Shown: piece after piece, positions 25,712-34,329 of the stretch | How the letters are laid out: every line of letters begins with the position of its first letter | Position numbering within the stretch: position 1 is the stretch's first letter | Source of the DNA: CADEDH01 sp039029735 | Lineage (GTDB): Bacteria; Actinomycetota; Acidimicrobiia; Acidimicrobiales; SZUA-35 | NCBI GenBank assembly: GCA_039029735.1 | Contig: JBCCFL010000027.1 | Location: 1 to 64,000, forward strand | Length of the DNA: 64,000 bases | Reading direction: 5' to 3' | Notes under the pieces: generated by a model | The model's input: the letters and a program-made list of their open reading frames with translations, nothing else | Told to the model about the DNA's origin: nothing | The model's database searches: none | Position numbers and translations under genes: made by a program

Positions 25712-26326
25712 CTAGGGGTTGTTCGCCGTCTGTTCGGCGTCGAAGGTGAAGGTCGCCGTTGACGTCAACCCCTCAGCCGAGTTGCCCGTGGCCAACGGGA
25801 GGGTGACGTTGAAACAGAGCTCCTCATTCGCCGCTGCGGCCAGCACTCGGTCGCCGCTGTCGGCGCCGGACGTATTGTCGCCGACGACCGCGGTGGTGCC
25901 GGTGCTCCCGAGGATCCCCTGGAAGAGCACGGAGCCGTCGGTGGTCCAGTTTGCGTCGTCACAGGTGGTGACGCCGGCCTTGATCGTCAGTACGAGCTGC
26001 GGAGCGAGCACGTCCTCATCGGTGGTAGAGGTGATGGCGTAGCGATGTTCGAGGGTGCCGCTATTGGTGATCGTCAGCGGCGCCGTGACCTGGTCGCCGG
26101 CGCTCATGTTGCTCGCGGTGACGAGCGCAGTGGCGGGCGCAGCCGTGATGTCGACGGTGCCGGTGCCGAAGCTGTTCGCCCCGACGGTGTCCTGCCCGGT
26201 GAAGAGAGCCAGCGACGCCACCGTGAAGGTGCCGCCGGCCAACGCCAGCACGGCGAGGCTGGCCAGGATCTTCGTGAACGTGTTGCGCTTCGGCGCCCGG
26301 TCTCCCGTGATTCCTGATGTCAACAT
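25712..26326 (-). CDS. TasA/camelysin-like protein with SipW-type signal
   Basis: A 204-residue secreted protein. The N terminus has KRN, a hydrophobic helix, then LALFTGQDTV and NSFGTGTVDI, which match the signal and cleavage-zone pattern of SipW-dependent substrates such as TasA and camelysin. The rest is a predicted beta-sandwich with an LTITNSGTLEHRY segment typical of this group. I chose the ATG at 26326 because AGGAG at 26336-26340 lies nine bases upstream; an in-frame TTG at 26335 touches that site. It lies 18 bases after the stop of the SipW-type peptidase gene, which is the obvious candidate to process it. Known relatives form biofilm fibres or surface proteases. Here a fibre or matrix subunit is inferred. 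The stop codon is TAG and lies in frame with the giant gene downstream. Confidence 0.75.
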   Translation of the reverse strand: MLTSGITGDRAPKRNTFTKILASLAVLALAGGTFTVASLALFTGQDTVGANSFGTGTVDITAAPATALVTASNMSAGDQVTAPLTITNSGTLEHRYAITSTTDEDVLAPQLVLTIKAGVTTCDDANWTTDGSVLFQGILGSTGTTAVVGDNTSGADSGDRVLAAAANEELCFNVTLPLATGNSAEGLTSTATFTFDAEQTANNP

Positions 26327-26335
26327 CGGGGCCAA

Positions 26336-26340
26336 CTCCT
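26336..26340 (-). promoter_or_regulatory. Ribosome binding site AGGAG that decides the TasA-like start
   Basis: The plus strand reads CTCCT, giving AGGAG on the minus strand. It lies nine bases before the ATG at 26326 and directly next to the TTG at 26335, so the ATG is the better start. Confidence 0.7.
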
Positions 26341-26344
26341 GTGG

Positions 26345-29300
26345 TCAGTCGGTGCGACCTCCGTTCAGAACGAGGTCGGACGCGTCGCCGAAAACAGCAG
26401 GCGCGTCTGTCTGCCAGTCGGCCGAGGAGTTGCCGTAGTAAAGGAACAGCCTGGTATCGGAGACCGACGACACGTTGGGCACACGGACCCAGGCCGCCAC
26501 CGCCCCTGTCGTCTGATCGAATCGTTCGATTGCGTGGTCGAGGCGGGTGGTGCCGTCGGCTGCGGTGAACACCACATCGCGGCCGTCGGAGGTCGCTCCG
26601 GTGAGCCCTGCGTCGGTGATCTCGACGAGCAGGGGGTAGTCGGTCTGATCTGCGTCGACCAGAACGTGGTCGACGCCGATGGGCTGCCGATGGTCCCACG
26701 TGCCCTGCCCGAGCCACGATCCGGTCTCGACAGCCCCGACCGACAGGAATGCGCCCGGCGAGCGGACGTTGGACGCCAGTGCCGCCAACCAGGCCGCCGA
26801 CCGGGCCACCCGCTCGATGCGCACCTCGTCGATGCGGCCGTCGAGCCCCCGGTCGGCGCTCACCACGTTGCCGATCGTCACCGGCATGGTGTGATCGCGG
26901 TCGAGGGCCCCGGTGGCTGCCTGCGAGCCCTGCTCCACACCGTCGAGATAGAGGCGGGCAGTTGTTCCGTCCCAGGTGAGGGCCACGTGGTGCCAGGCAC
27001 CGACCGGAACGATGCCGGCGGTGAACTCGGTCAACACGCCGTCGAGTACGAGGCGGCCGCGGATGTCGCCGCTGGCCGAGAAGCTGATGCCGAAGATCCG
27101 TGTGGTTGCGTTGTCGGCCTTCGTCACGAGGCGGCCCGATGCCGTGTGGGCGTCGAGGTTCACGAACCCCGAGATGGTGAGCTGGCCGGTCGGGGTGGGG
27201 TCGAACGCATCGGCCCGCAGCACGTCGTTGCCGCCGTCGAAGTCGATCGCAGGAGTGGCACCGGCCGTCACCAGGTCGCCGACGGTCATCGCCCCACCAC
27301 TCAAACCGTCATGGTTGTTGATGGTGGAGTCGTCCAGCTGGGGCGCCGAGCCGGCGGGGCTGCGGTGGAGGTGCCAGGCGGCCTCCACGTCGGCCGGCCA
27401 GGTGGCTCGGATGTCCTGCTGGTCGGGCGCGTTCGGCGCCGCATAGTAGAGGTACACGGTGGTGTCCGACGCGGCGGTGATGGTTGGAACGAGCACCCAC
27501 GCGGCGAGGGCGCCGGTTGCGCTGTCGAACCGCTCGATCTCATGGGCCAGCGGGGTGGACCCGTCGGCGGCGGTGAAGCGGATGTCGCTGCCGTCGGCGA
27601 GGGCGTTGGTGCCGAGGTCGGCTGAGGTGAGCGACACGAGGAGGGGGTAGTCGGTCAGGTCGCTCGCCACCGATCCTGACGGCACCGTGACGGGGATCCG
27701 GCGCGTCCACGGATCGGCGACGTACCACCCGGTGCCTGTGGTCTGATCCACGAAATCACCGAGCACCCCGGCATCGAAGGTCTCGGTGAGGAGGTAGACG
27801 TTCTCCGGGTCCTCCGGGGGCGACGACGGCGTGCCGTTGCCGTAGTAGAGCCAGTAGGTGTCGTCGCTGTTGGCGGCCACAGCGGCCTGGGAGCGGAACC
27901 AGATCGTGGTGTCCACCCTGTTCCAGGCCGAGTCGTCGTCGAGCACCCGGTCGAGTTCGATCCACGTCGAGCCGTCCCATCGGAGCACGCGCACATCGGA
28001 GCCATCCGCCCGGGCGAGGCCCGACGCCACGAGCGCCGCATGGTCGACAGCAACAGGCACGCTGTAGCCGTCGGGGGCGGCCGTGGTGGTGGCGACCAGG
28101 TCGATCCGCTGGCGGAAGTCCCAGTTGCCGTCCCACCAGCCAGGGCCCGCCCACTCGATGACCTGCCACCCGAAGCTGGCATTCGACGCTGACACGTCCC
28201 GAGTGACCGTGATCGTGGTGGAGTTGGTGACGTCGAACGTGGCACTCGCCTCGCCGGGCAGATCGCTGGTCACATAGTCGGTCATGCCGCCACCCTGGGC
28301 CCCGGGCTGGGCCACGGTTGAGACCGCCAGTGAGCGGGCTGGATCCACGGGATCGATGGTGACCGTGGTCGACGCCTCGGTGGCGGCGAGGTCGACGGTG
28401 CCGTGGCGAACTGTCGACCCGTCGTTGAGGTCGACCACCTGCACACTGATCTCCACCGACTCGGTGGCCACACTGCGGTCCACCGCCACGGTCGTCGAGT
28501 TCACCAGATGGGCCCGCACGAGCCGCTCGCCGACGTCGGCGCCGGTCGATGCGGAGGCTGCGGTGGCGACGAGGAAGGTGGTGTCGGGGTCGACCGGGGT
28601 GGAGAGGGTGATGGTGTCGCTGCCTTCGGTGGCGTTCAGCGTGGTTCCAACGGTCTGAACGGTGGCGTCGGCGGGGTCGTCGAAGGTGATCACCTGCCAG
28701 CTGAAGGAGCGGGCGGGCGCCACCGGCGAGGCATCGGTACGGATGCGGAGCGTGGAGCCATCAGCCAGCTCGGCGATGTAGAGGTCGTCTTGTGAGAAGA
28801 TGCCGTCGCCGGCCGCAGGCGACGTGGTCACCAGCACGAAGCTGGCCGCCGGATCGACAGTGGAGATCGGGATGTCGATCTGACTGGTGGTGGCACCGGT
28901 GAGGGTTCCTCGCTGCACCGACACGCCACACCCGTACTCCACCACCGACCACGCCACCGTGATCGCCGGCACCGTGCCCGCGTTCGTCGGCCGGATCAGA
29001 TCGATGCCGGTGCCGGCGCCGTCGAGCTCCACCGAGACCGTGGCGTCGGGCGGCTGGGCCACCGAGCTGCGCAGCGACGCCATCACGAACGAGCGAGCAG
29101 GGTCCACGCCGGTGATCGGCACGCTGACGGTGCCGTTCACGGCGTGGACGGTTTCGCCGCTCTGGATCGATGTGAGCTTCGGGTCGAAACAGGCCCGTGT
29201 TCCGAACGTGTTGGTCGACACCGTGTCAGCGCCCTGGAACGCGGCCCAGGCAACCGCTGCCGTTCCGAAGATCACCGCAGGGGCGGCAAGCACCACTGCG

Positions 29301-30025
29301 AGGGCCGACGCACGCCGCCGGGCTCGGCGCCGCATCTGGATCCGGGCCCGGATAGGTGGCGGGAGTCGTGAGGCGATCCCATCGGCCCGCGCCCACGACG
29401 CAGGCTCCGCCGGGCCGAGGCGGCTCGGACGCAGCTGGACGCGTTCCCAATCGGCGTCGGAGCCCGAGCTGGGGCCCGAGCCTGTCGACGGAGGCCCGCC
29501 CGACGGTGGGGCCCAGATCCGACGGAGGGCACCGAAGGTCCACACCGCGACAGCGAGCGCGACGATGGCCAGCACCGGGCCCGGCTCGAAGAGGGCTTGG
29601 AGCCAACGCCCCACGTGGGGCACCGCCCAACGGCCGACCAGCTGAGAACCAGCGAGGGGGTAGGGGGTTGCGTCGACGGCCTCGTTGGCGTCGCCGCGGG
29701 TGATGGCGAATCGTCCCGTGGCGCCCGGAGCATCCGCATTCTCGATCTCGACCACCCGGTGGGTCACCGGGGTGGAACCGGGCCGCCGCATCACGAGCAC
29801 GTCCCCGACGGTCACCGCGTCGGCCTGCACTGGTTCGGCGATCACCAGGGAGCCAGCGGGCGCGGTGTCACCCATGCTGCCGGTGAGGATCACAATCGGT
29901 CGGTAACCGGCTGCGAGAGCACCGACCGTGATCCCGACTGCAATGAGCGTGCTCAGCGACAGGAGCCGGATCGAGAGGGTGGCGACGAGGGCGAGACGGG
30001 GACGCCCGCTCGAACCACCGGTCAC
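26345..30025 (-). CDS. SipW-type signal peptidase fused to a SipW-like signal, repeats, DUF2341 and LamG modules
   Basis: A 1,226-residue membrane protein. Residues 1-145 are a SipW/archaeal-type signal peptidase: a membrane helix at about 20-42, the catalytic serine in ILTGSM (Ser50), a histidine in VTHRVVE (His89) in place of the bacterial lysine, and a TRGDANEAVD block. A second helix lies near 150-170. A third helix at about 239-262 is followed by AAFQGADTVSTNTFG, which looks like the signal of a SipW substrate. After it come four related repeats of about 90 residues, each with a VDPxxSF-type motif, then DUF2341 modules near 630-760, 773-875 and 1109-1226, and a LamG lectin-like module near 880-1096. 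The GTG start at 30023-30025 overlaps the stop of the upstream gene (GTGA). It probably processes the TasA-like protein and perhaps its own C-terminal part. The fusion layout is unusual; SipW proteins are normally about 190 residues. Confidence 0.8.
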   Translation of the reverse strand: MTGGSSGRPRLALVATLSIRLLSLSTLIAVGITVGALAAGYRPIVILTGSMGDTAPAGSLVIAEPVQADAVTVGDVLVMRRPGSTPVTHRVVEIENADAPGATGRFAITRGDANEAVDATPYPLAGSQLVGRWAVPHVGRWLQALFEPGPVLAIVALAVAVWTFGALRRIWAPPSGGPPSTGSGPSSGSDADWERVQLRPSRLGPAEPASWARADGIASRLPPPIRARIQMRRRARRRASALAVVLAAPAVIFGTAAVAWAAFQGADTVSTNTFGTRACFDPKLTSIQSGETVHAVNGTVSVPITGVDPARSFVMASLRSSVAQPPDATVSVELDGAGTGIDLIRPTNAGTVPAITVAWSVVEYGCGVSVQRGTLTGATTSQIDIPISTVDPAASFVLVTTSPAAGDGIFSQDDLYIAELADGSTLRIRTDASPVAPARSFSWQVITFDDPADATVQTVGTTLNATEGSDTITLSTPVDPDTTFLVATAASASTGADVGERLVRAHLVNSTTVAVDRSVATESVEISVQVVDLNDGSTVRHGTVDLAATEASTTVTIDPVDPARSLAVSTVAQPGAQGGGMTDYVTSDLPGEASATFDVTNSTTITVTRDVSASNASFGWQVIEWAGPGWWDGNWDFRQRIDLVATTTAAPDGYSVPVAVDHAALVASGLARADGSDVRVLRWDGSTWIELDRVLDDDSAWNRVDTTIWFRSQAAVAANSDDTYWLYYGNGTPSSPPEDPENVYLLTETFDAGVLGDFVDQTTGTGWYVADPWTRRIPVTVPSGSVASDLTDYPLLVSLTSADLGTNALADGSDIRFTAADGSTPLAHEIERFDSATGALAAWVLVPTITAASDTTVYLYYAAPNAPDQQDIRATWPADVEAAWHLHRSPAGSAPQLDDSTINNHDGLSGGAMTVGDLVTAGATPAIDFDGGNDVLRADAFDPTPTGQLTISGFVNLDAHTASGRLVTKADNATTRIFGISFSASGDIRGRLVLDGVLTEFTAGIVPVGAWHHVALTWDGTTARLYLDGVEQGSQAATGALDRDHTMPVTIGNVVSADRGLDGRIDEVRIERVARSAAWLAALASNVRSPGAFLSVGAVETGSWLGQGTWDHRQPIGVDHVLVDADQTDYPLLVEITDAGLTGATSDGRDVVFTAADGTTRLDHAIERFDQTTGAVAAWVRVPNVSSVSDTRLFLYYGNSSADWQTDAPAVFGDASDLVLNGGRTD

Positions 30026-33000
30026 TGGCCAGCCTCGCTCGTGCTCTCGGCGCTGGTCGTGGTGATTTCCGAGGTTGGATCGGCAGCCGTTGACGTGGTG
30101 GCAGGGGTGGTCGTGGCGGACGACTCGGGCGACCCGGTGGTGGCCGAACTCGACGACGGCTCGGCCTCGGCCGGATTCGAGGTCGTGCTGGCGTCGGCCG
30201 GCGCCGCGGTCGGCGACGGCTGCGTGTCGGCCGTGGTGGACGCCGAACCCGACGGGTCGGTCGTCGGGTTCGGTTGCTCGACCGCGGTCGTCGAGGCCTC
30301 CGATGAGCTCGGGGTGGACGTCGGAGCCACGGCGTCGCCGCGGGGTCGCACCTCGCCCGCCGGCAGGATCACCTCGTGGCCCTCAGGAACGTCCAGCCGT
30401 ACCACGGATCCATCGGGGAGCCGGAGCGTCAGTCGCCCGGGGAGGACGACGAGTTCGGGCGTGACGAGGGGCTCCCACCCGAGGCCCCGATCGATGGCAG
30501 GGACATCGGGCCCGACGGCGATACGGCCGCCGGTCGGGTCGGCCCACACGAGGCGAGCAAGCACGATGGTGTGCTCGGCACCTGCGAGCACGGTGCGAAC
30601 GTGGCGATGGCCATCGAGCTCGATCTCGATCGCCGGCTCGATGAGAAGCGTCTCGATCTCCCACTCGCCAACCGCAGCCGGGGCGACGAGATCCCAACCG
30701 TCTCCATGGACGCGCAGGTTCACCGGTACCGGTGTGGCTCCATCGCCGAGCACCACCCGGAGCGACGTGCGTCGCAGGCTCACCTCGACTCGCTCCCCTG
30801 CGTACTCAGTGGCCTCCACTGCCCGCTGCTGGCCTCGATGCCCGATCACGAACCCGGTGGTGCCGGGCACCTGATCGACAGGAGCACACCCGTCGGGCCC
30901 GGTGCCGGCCACCGGCGCGATGGCCTCGCCCACGATCCGTTCGACGGCAGCGTCCGGCACCGGTGAGCCGTCGGCGCCGACGACGCACACCGTCTGTACG
31001 AGGTGGGGGCTGGCAGCGAAGGCCTCGCCGGCAGCTGGCCCGAGAAGCACGGTGACCAGACCACCCACCATCGCCGTGGCGGTCACGGCGCCGACGAAGG
31101 GGCGTTCGCGCTCGTCGGGCTGTGTTCTTGTGCCGGAGCTCCGGTCGAGGGCGATGGTCGGGCCGAGCGTCCAGAACTCCACCAGGTCACGATGAGCCGG
31201 CTCGGTGAGGTCGACGAGCTCCACGCCAATGCGCCATCGACCTTCGCCGGCCGGCCGCACGCTGGCCACCGTGGCTGCAGCACTGATCTTGTTAATGCTC
31301 CGATCGGCCGCCGGGAGGTGGAGGTCGAGGGTGGCTGGCGTGCCGATACGGGGCTCGGTCGGCACGAGCAGACCCACACCTTCGGGCGAAAGGTCAACAG
31401 TGGTACCAGGGATGCCATTCAAGGCCGCCGGGAGCACAGCGCTGCGGCGGTCGTGGCGACGGCGTTGGCTGCGCCGCGCCACCATCTGCAGCACGTTCAG
31501 CACCGGAATGAGGGTCGCGACGGCGAGGCCCAACACGACGATGCGCCACCCAGCGGTGAAGGGCGGAACGATGTCGGCGTCGATGACGCTGAGCGTCCGC
31601 AACAGCAGCGTCAGGTCGAGAACGATCACCGCCCCGTAGGCCACGCGGAGCTGGGCGAAGGCAGCGAAACTCGAACCGCCGCCGTCATCGTCGATGTGCA
31701 GCGGCCGTGGGCGGCGCCCACCCCGACCAACACTTCGGCCACCGCGGAGCGCACGAATGAGGCCGGCGAGATCGGCATCCACCGAGCGCCAGGCCAGCCG
31801 CACCCACTCGCCGAGCCGCCTGTGCCCGCCGGTGAGCAGCCGTCGCGCCAGCGCGGCCGCCCCGGCGCTCGGCAGCCAGAACGAGATGAACACCAGCGGC
31901 GCAGCGTCGACGGGTACCACGCCGGTCACGAGGGTGACGCCGAGGGCGAGGGTGAGCAGGGCGAGGCGGAGACCGGCGGTGAAACGGGCTGCGGTGGCGA
32001 GTTGGGCGATCCGAGCCCGCCAGGGCAGCGTCGATGATCGGACGGGCCCGTCCGACGACAGCACCAGGCCCCACACGTCAGTGGCTGCACGGCGGCGAGC
32101 GGCGAAGAACGAGTCGACGCGATCGGGGGCCACGGTGCCAACGAGCGTCCGGCGTTCGAACGCCGTGCGCCAGCCTCGCTGGTGCAGGCGGGAGGTGAGA
32201 CGTCGGCTGGACAGCCACCCCGCATCGACGACGAGGGGATCGACGGCGGCGCGGCGGATCAGGGCGGCAGAACCCGACCAGGGGGCGACCCCCCACCGAT
32301 GCAGCGCGGGCCCGATCACGTAGTTCACGAGGTGATCGTCGTCGTGGTCGCGGCGGAGGTGGGCGAGCGCCTCGGCGTTCAGGGCACTGGTCGCCACTTG
32401 GCACACGGCCACGTCATCACTCAGGTGGGCGGAGGCCGCCACCACGGTTTCCGATGCTGCTACCTGGCCGGCGGTGAGCCACAGGTAGGTGTCGCTCGAC
32501 GAGTGCCGATGGGCAGCCGCCAGCGGATTCTCTCGTGCGTAGGGGTCCACCACGTAGCGAGCGCCGGACCGGGTGGCCAGGAGTTGGAAGGAGGGTCGGT
32601 GTTCGGCGTCGACTACGCGCAATCGGCCGAGGCCCATGATGCGGTTCGCGGCGATGAGCGAGCGTTCCAGCTCGACGGCGTCGTCGTTGCCGATCGTGAT
32701 GATGACATCGACCTCGACATCCGATGGGCGAACCCGGGGCCGAGCTGCCGGGGCGCGACGGCGGGGCCGCACGATGCTGGCCAGCAATGCGAGGTCGACG
32801 AAGGCCACGATCTCGACGGCGAAGACCGGGATTGCGAGCGCGAGCGCCCAGCCCGTGCCGAGGGTGCCGGCCCGCCACCCCAGGTACGCCAGAGCCACGA
32901 GCAGCGCTCCGGCGACCACGCCGAGGCGCGCCAAAACGAACGCAGCCGGTTCGACACGTTGCCCTCGGGATCGCACGCGATCGGATCTCCTTGCGATTCG

Positions 33001-33078
33001 CGTGCTCCCGTCGGCCAGAGTGGCGAGGCGTTGAGACGGCCCCCAGTCAGTGCTGATGAGCCCCATGTCACAGAGCAT
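30022..33078 (-). CDS. Cellulose-synthase-like membrane protein with PilZ domain and degenerate GT2 core
   Basis: A 1,018-residue polytopic protein, first in the matrix operon. After membrane helices (about 50-95) a GT2-like region (about 118-330) begins DVIITIGNDD and contains WSGSAALIRRAA, which corresponds to the SGSxALxRR element of cellulose synthases. The acidic and QxxRW motifs expected for catalysis are not visible: the TED position reads GWLSS and the QxxRW position reads ARRRAA. More helices follow, then a PilZ domain (about 535-640) with RRHDRR (RxxxR) and DLSPEG (DxSxxG), the c-di-GMP-binding signature. A further helix (about 660-682) leads to a predicted extracellular part with a long Ser/Thr/Pro tail. 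I infer a c-di-GMP-responsive membrane scaffold or an atypical transferase. The start is uncertain: neither ATG 33078 nor ATG 33066 has a clear ribosome binding site. Confidence 0.7.
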   Translation of the reverse strand: MLCDMGLISTDWGPSQRLATLADGSTRIARRSDRVRSRGQRVEPAAFVLARLGVVAGALLVALAYLGWRAGTLGTGWALALAIPVFAVEIVAFVDLALLASIVRPRRRAPAARPRVRPSDVEVDVIITIGNDDAVELERSLIAANRIMGLGRLRVVDAEHRPSFQLLATRSGARYVVDPYARENPLAAAHRHSSSDTYLWLTAGQVAASETVVAASAHLSDDVAVCQVATSALNAEALAHLRRDHDDDHLVNYVIGPALHRWGVAPWSGSAALIRRAAVDPLVVDAGWLSSRRLTSRLHQRGWRTAFERRTLVGTVAPDRVDSFFAARRRAATDVWGLVLSSDGPVRSSTLPWRARIAQLATAARFTAGLRLALLTLALGVTLVTGVVPVDAAPLVFISFWLPSAGAAALARRLLTGGHRRLGEWVRLAWRSVDADLAGLIRALRGGRSVGRGGRRPRPLHIDDDGGGSSFAAFAQLRVAYGAVIVLDLTLLLRTLSVIDADIVPPFTAGWRIVVLGLAVATLIPVLNVLQMVARRSQRRRHDRRSAVLPAALNGIPGTTVDLSPEGVGLLVPTEPRIGTPATLDLHLPAADRSINKISAAATVASVRPAGEGRWRIGVELVDLTEPAHRDLVEFWTLGPTIALDRSSGTRTQPDERERPFVGAVTATAMVGGLVTVLLGPAAGEAFAASPHLVQTVCVVGADGSPVPDAAVERIVGEAIAPVAGTGPDGCAPVDQVPGTTGFVIGHRGQQRAVEATEYAGERVEVSLRRTSLRVVLGDGATPVPVNLRVHGDGWDLVAPAAVGEWEIETLLIEPAIEIELDGHRHVRTVLAGAEHTIVLARLVWADPTGGRIAVGPDVPAIDRGLGWEPLVTPELVVLPGRLTLRLPDGSVVRLDVPEGHEVILPAGEVRPRGDAVAPTSTPSSSEASTTAVEQPNPTTDPSGSASTTADTQPSPTAAPADASTTSNPAEAEPSSSSATTGSPESSATTTPATTSTAADPTSEITTTSAESTSEAGQ

Positions 33079-33132
33079 TCACATTGATGCGGCACCTGCG
33101 CGTTCGCTCTCCATTAGCGTTGCGGAGGACCG

Positions 33133-33146
33133 CCCGAAGATTCGGG
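33133..33146. promoter_or_regulatory. Palindrome in the divergent promoter region upstream of phnD
   Basis: CCCGAA-GA-TTCGGG is a six-base inverted repeat seven bases before the phnD ribosome binding site. It lies in the 87-base gap between the matrix operon and the phn operon, which run apart. It could be an operator or a leader hairpin; the sequence alone does not say which. Confidence 0.4.
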
Positions 33147-33153
33147 CCCGGAG

Positions 33154-33160
33154 AGGAGGT
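33154..33160 (+). promoter_or_regulatory. Strong ribosome binding site of phnD
   Basis: AGGAGGT ends five bases before the phnD ATG. It is close to the full anti-Shine-Dalgarno complement and fits high expression of a binding protein. Confidence 0.8.
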
Positions 33161-33165
33161 GCGCG

Positions 33166-34266
33166 ATGTCGCGCATGTGGAAGATCCTGGCGTTGTTGTT
33201 CGCGCTGTCGCTCGTGGCGGCGGCGTGTGGTTCCGACGATGACGAGGCAGGCGACGACGCATCAGCGTCCGAGTCGGAGTCAGCATCGGCGTCCGAGCCC
33301 GCCGACGACGAGGCCATGGAAGACGACGAAGCCATGGAAGACGAGGCCATGGAGGACGAGGGAGCCGCCCCCGAGGGCTGGCCCGAAAGCCTCGTGTTCA
33401 CGCTCACCCCGTCGCAGGAGACAGGCGGCCTCATCGAGACCGCAACCCCGCTGGCCGAGATGCTCTCCGAGCGCCTCGGTGTTCCCGTCGAGCCGCTGGT
33501 GCCCACCGACTACGCCGGTGTGATCGTGGCGCTCGAGTCGGGTCAGGCCCAGATCGCTGGTGGCCTCGGGCCGCGCCAGATGGTGCAGGCCGAGGAGCAG
33601 GCTGGTGCGTCGCTGATCCTGCAGGCCGAGCGCTTCGGCTCGCTGCTCTACGTCACCCAGTGGTTCACGAACGACCCCGACACCTACTGTGACGACGAGC
33701 CCGTCGCCGACGAGGACGGCTTCCTGTTCTGCAACGGTGTGCTCGACGCCGAGTCGGCCGCTGATGGCCCCATCGGCGCCGACCAGCTGTCGAAGCTGGA
33801 GGGCCAGACGGTGTCCTTCGTCGACCAGGGTTCCACCTCGGGCTACGCCATTCCGGCCCTGCAGCTCTCCGACGCCGGTGTCGATCCGCTCGACGGCGTC
33901 GACGGGCTGTTCGCCGGTGGCCACGACAACTCGGTGCAGGCCGTCTACGACGGTGACGCATCGGTCGGTGTGTCGTTCAACGACGCCCGCGGCCAGATCG
34001 CCGAGGCCACTCCCGATGTTGGTGAGCAGGTTGTGGTGTTCGGTTGGTCCGGCCCGATCCCGAACGACGGCTTCGCCGTCGCCGGTGATCTGCCCGCCGA
34101 TCTGTCCGAGGCCATCACCGCTGCGTTCGTCGACATCGCGTCGACCGAGGACGGTGCCGCCCTGCTGGCCGAGCTCTACGAGATCGACAACTTGGTGCCG
34201 GTGACCTCGAGCGACTACGACGTGATTCGTGACCTCGAAGCCGAGCTCGGTGATCTGCTCGAATAA
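33166..34266 (+). CDS. phnD: Phosphonate-type ABC transporter substrate-binding lipoprotein
   Basis: A 366-residue lipoprotein of the PhnD family, which binds phosphonate, phosphite or related phosphorus compounds outside the membrane and hands them to the PhnE permease. The signal peptide ends in a lipobox LVAAAC with Cys21. An acidic linker with repeated EAMEDDE units (about 24-65) tethers the binding domain, which starts near SLVFTLTPSQ. Typical family segments are LGVPVEPLVPTDYAGVIVAL, GQAQIAGGLGP and SVSFND-like ligand-side loops. The gene is followed by phnC and two phnE genes on the same strand. The natural ligand cannot be told from sequence. Two cysteines in the segment DTYCDDEPVADEDGFLFC may form a disulphide, an unusual insertion for the family. 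Confidence 0.85.
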   Translation: MSRMWKILALLFALSLVAAACGSDDDEAGDDASASESESASASEPADDEAMEDDEAMEDEAMEDEGAAPEGWPESLVFTLTPSQETGGLIETATPLAEMLSERLGVPVEPLVPTDYAGVIVALESGQAQIAGGLGPRQMVQAEEQAGASLILQAERFGSLLYVTQWFTNDPDTYCDDEPVADEDGFLFCNGVLDAESAADGPIGADQLSKLEGQTVSFVDQGSTSGYAIPALQLSDAGVDPLDGVDGLFAGGHDNSVQAVYDGDASVGVSFNDARGQIAEATPDVGEQVVVFGWSGPIPNDGFAVAGDLPADLSEAITAAFVDIASTEDGAALLAELYEIDNLVPVTSSDYDVIRDLEAELGDLLE

Positions 34267-34280
34267 TCGCCTGACCGCAA

Positions 34281-34319
34281 CCTGGTGGGAGGTGGCCGTG
34301 CGCGGTGCCTCCCTCCAGG
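34281..34319 (+). promoter_or_regulatory. Intergenic hairpin between phnD and phnC
   Basis: CCTGGTGGGAGG (34281-34292) pairs with CCTCCCTCCAGG (34308-34319) with one mismatch. The hairpin starts 14 bases after the phnD stop. Its right arm overlaps the phnC ribosome binding site AGGTGG (34317-34322). It could stabilise the phnD message, cause partial termination or limit phnC translation, so that binding protein exceeds transporter. Confidence 0.6.
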
Positions 34320-34329
34320 TGGTCGACCG

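Noticed and set aside
30022..33078. A working cellulose synthase (BcsA)
   Set aside because: TED, QxxRW and DxD motifs are not found at the aligned positions and no bcsB-like partner is adjacent.
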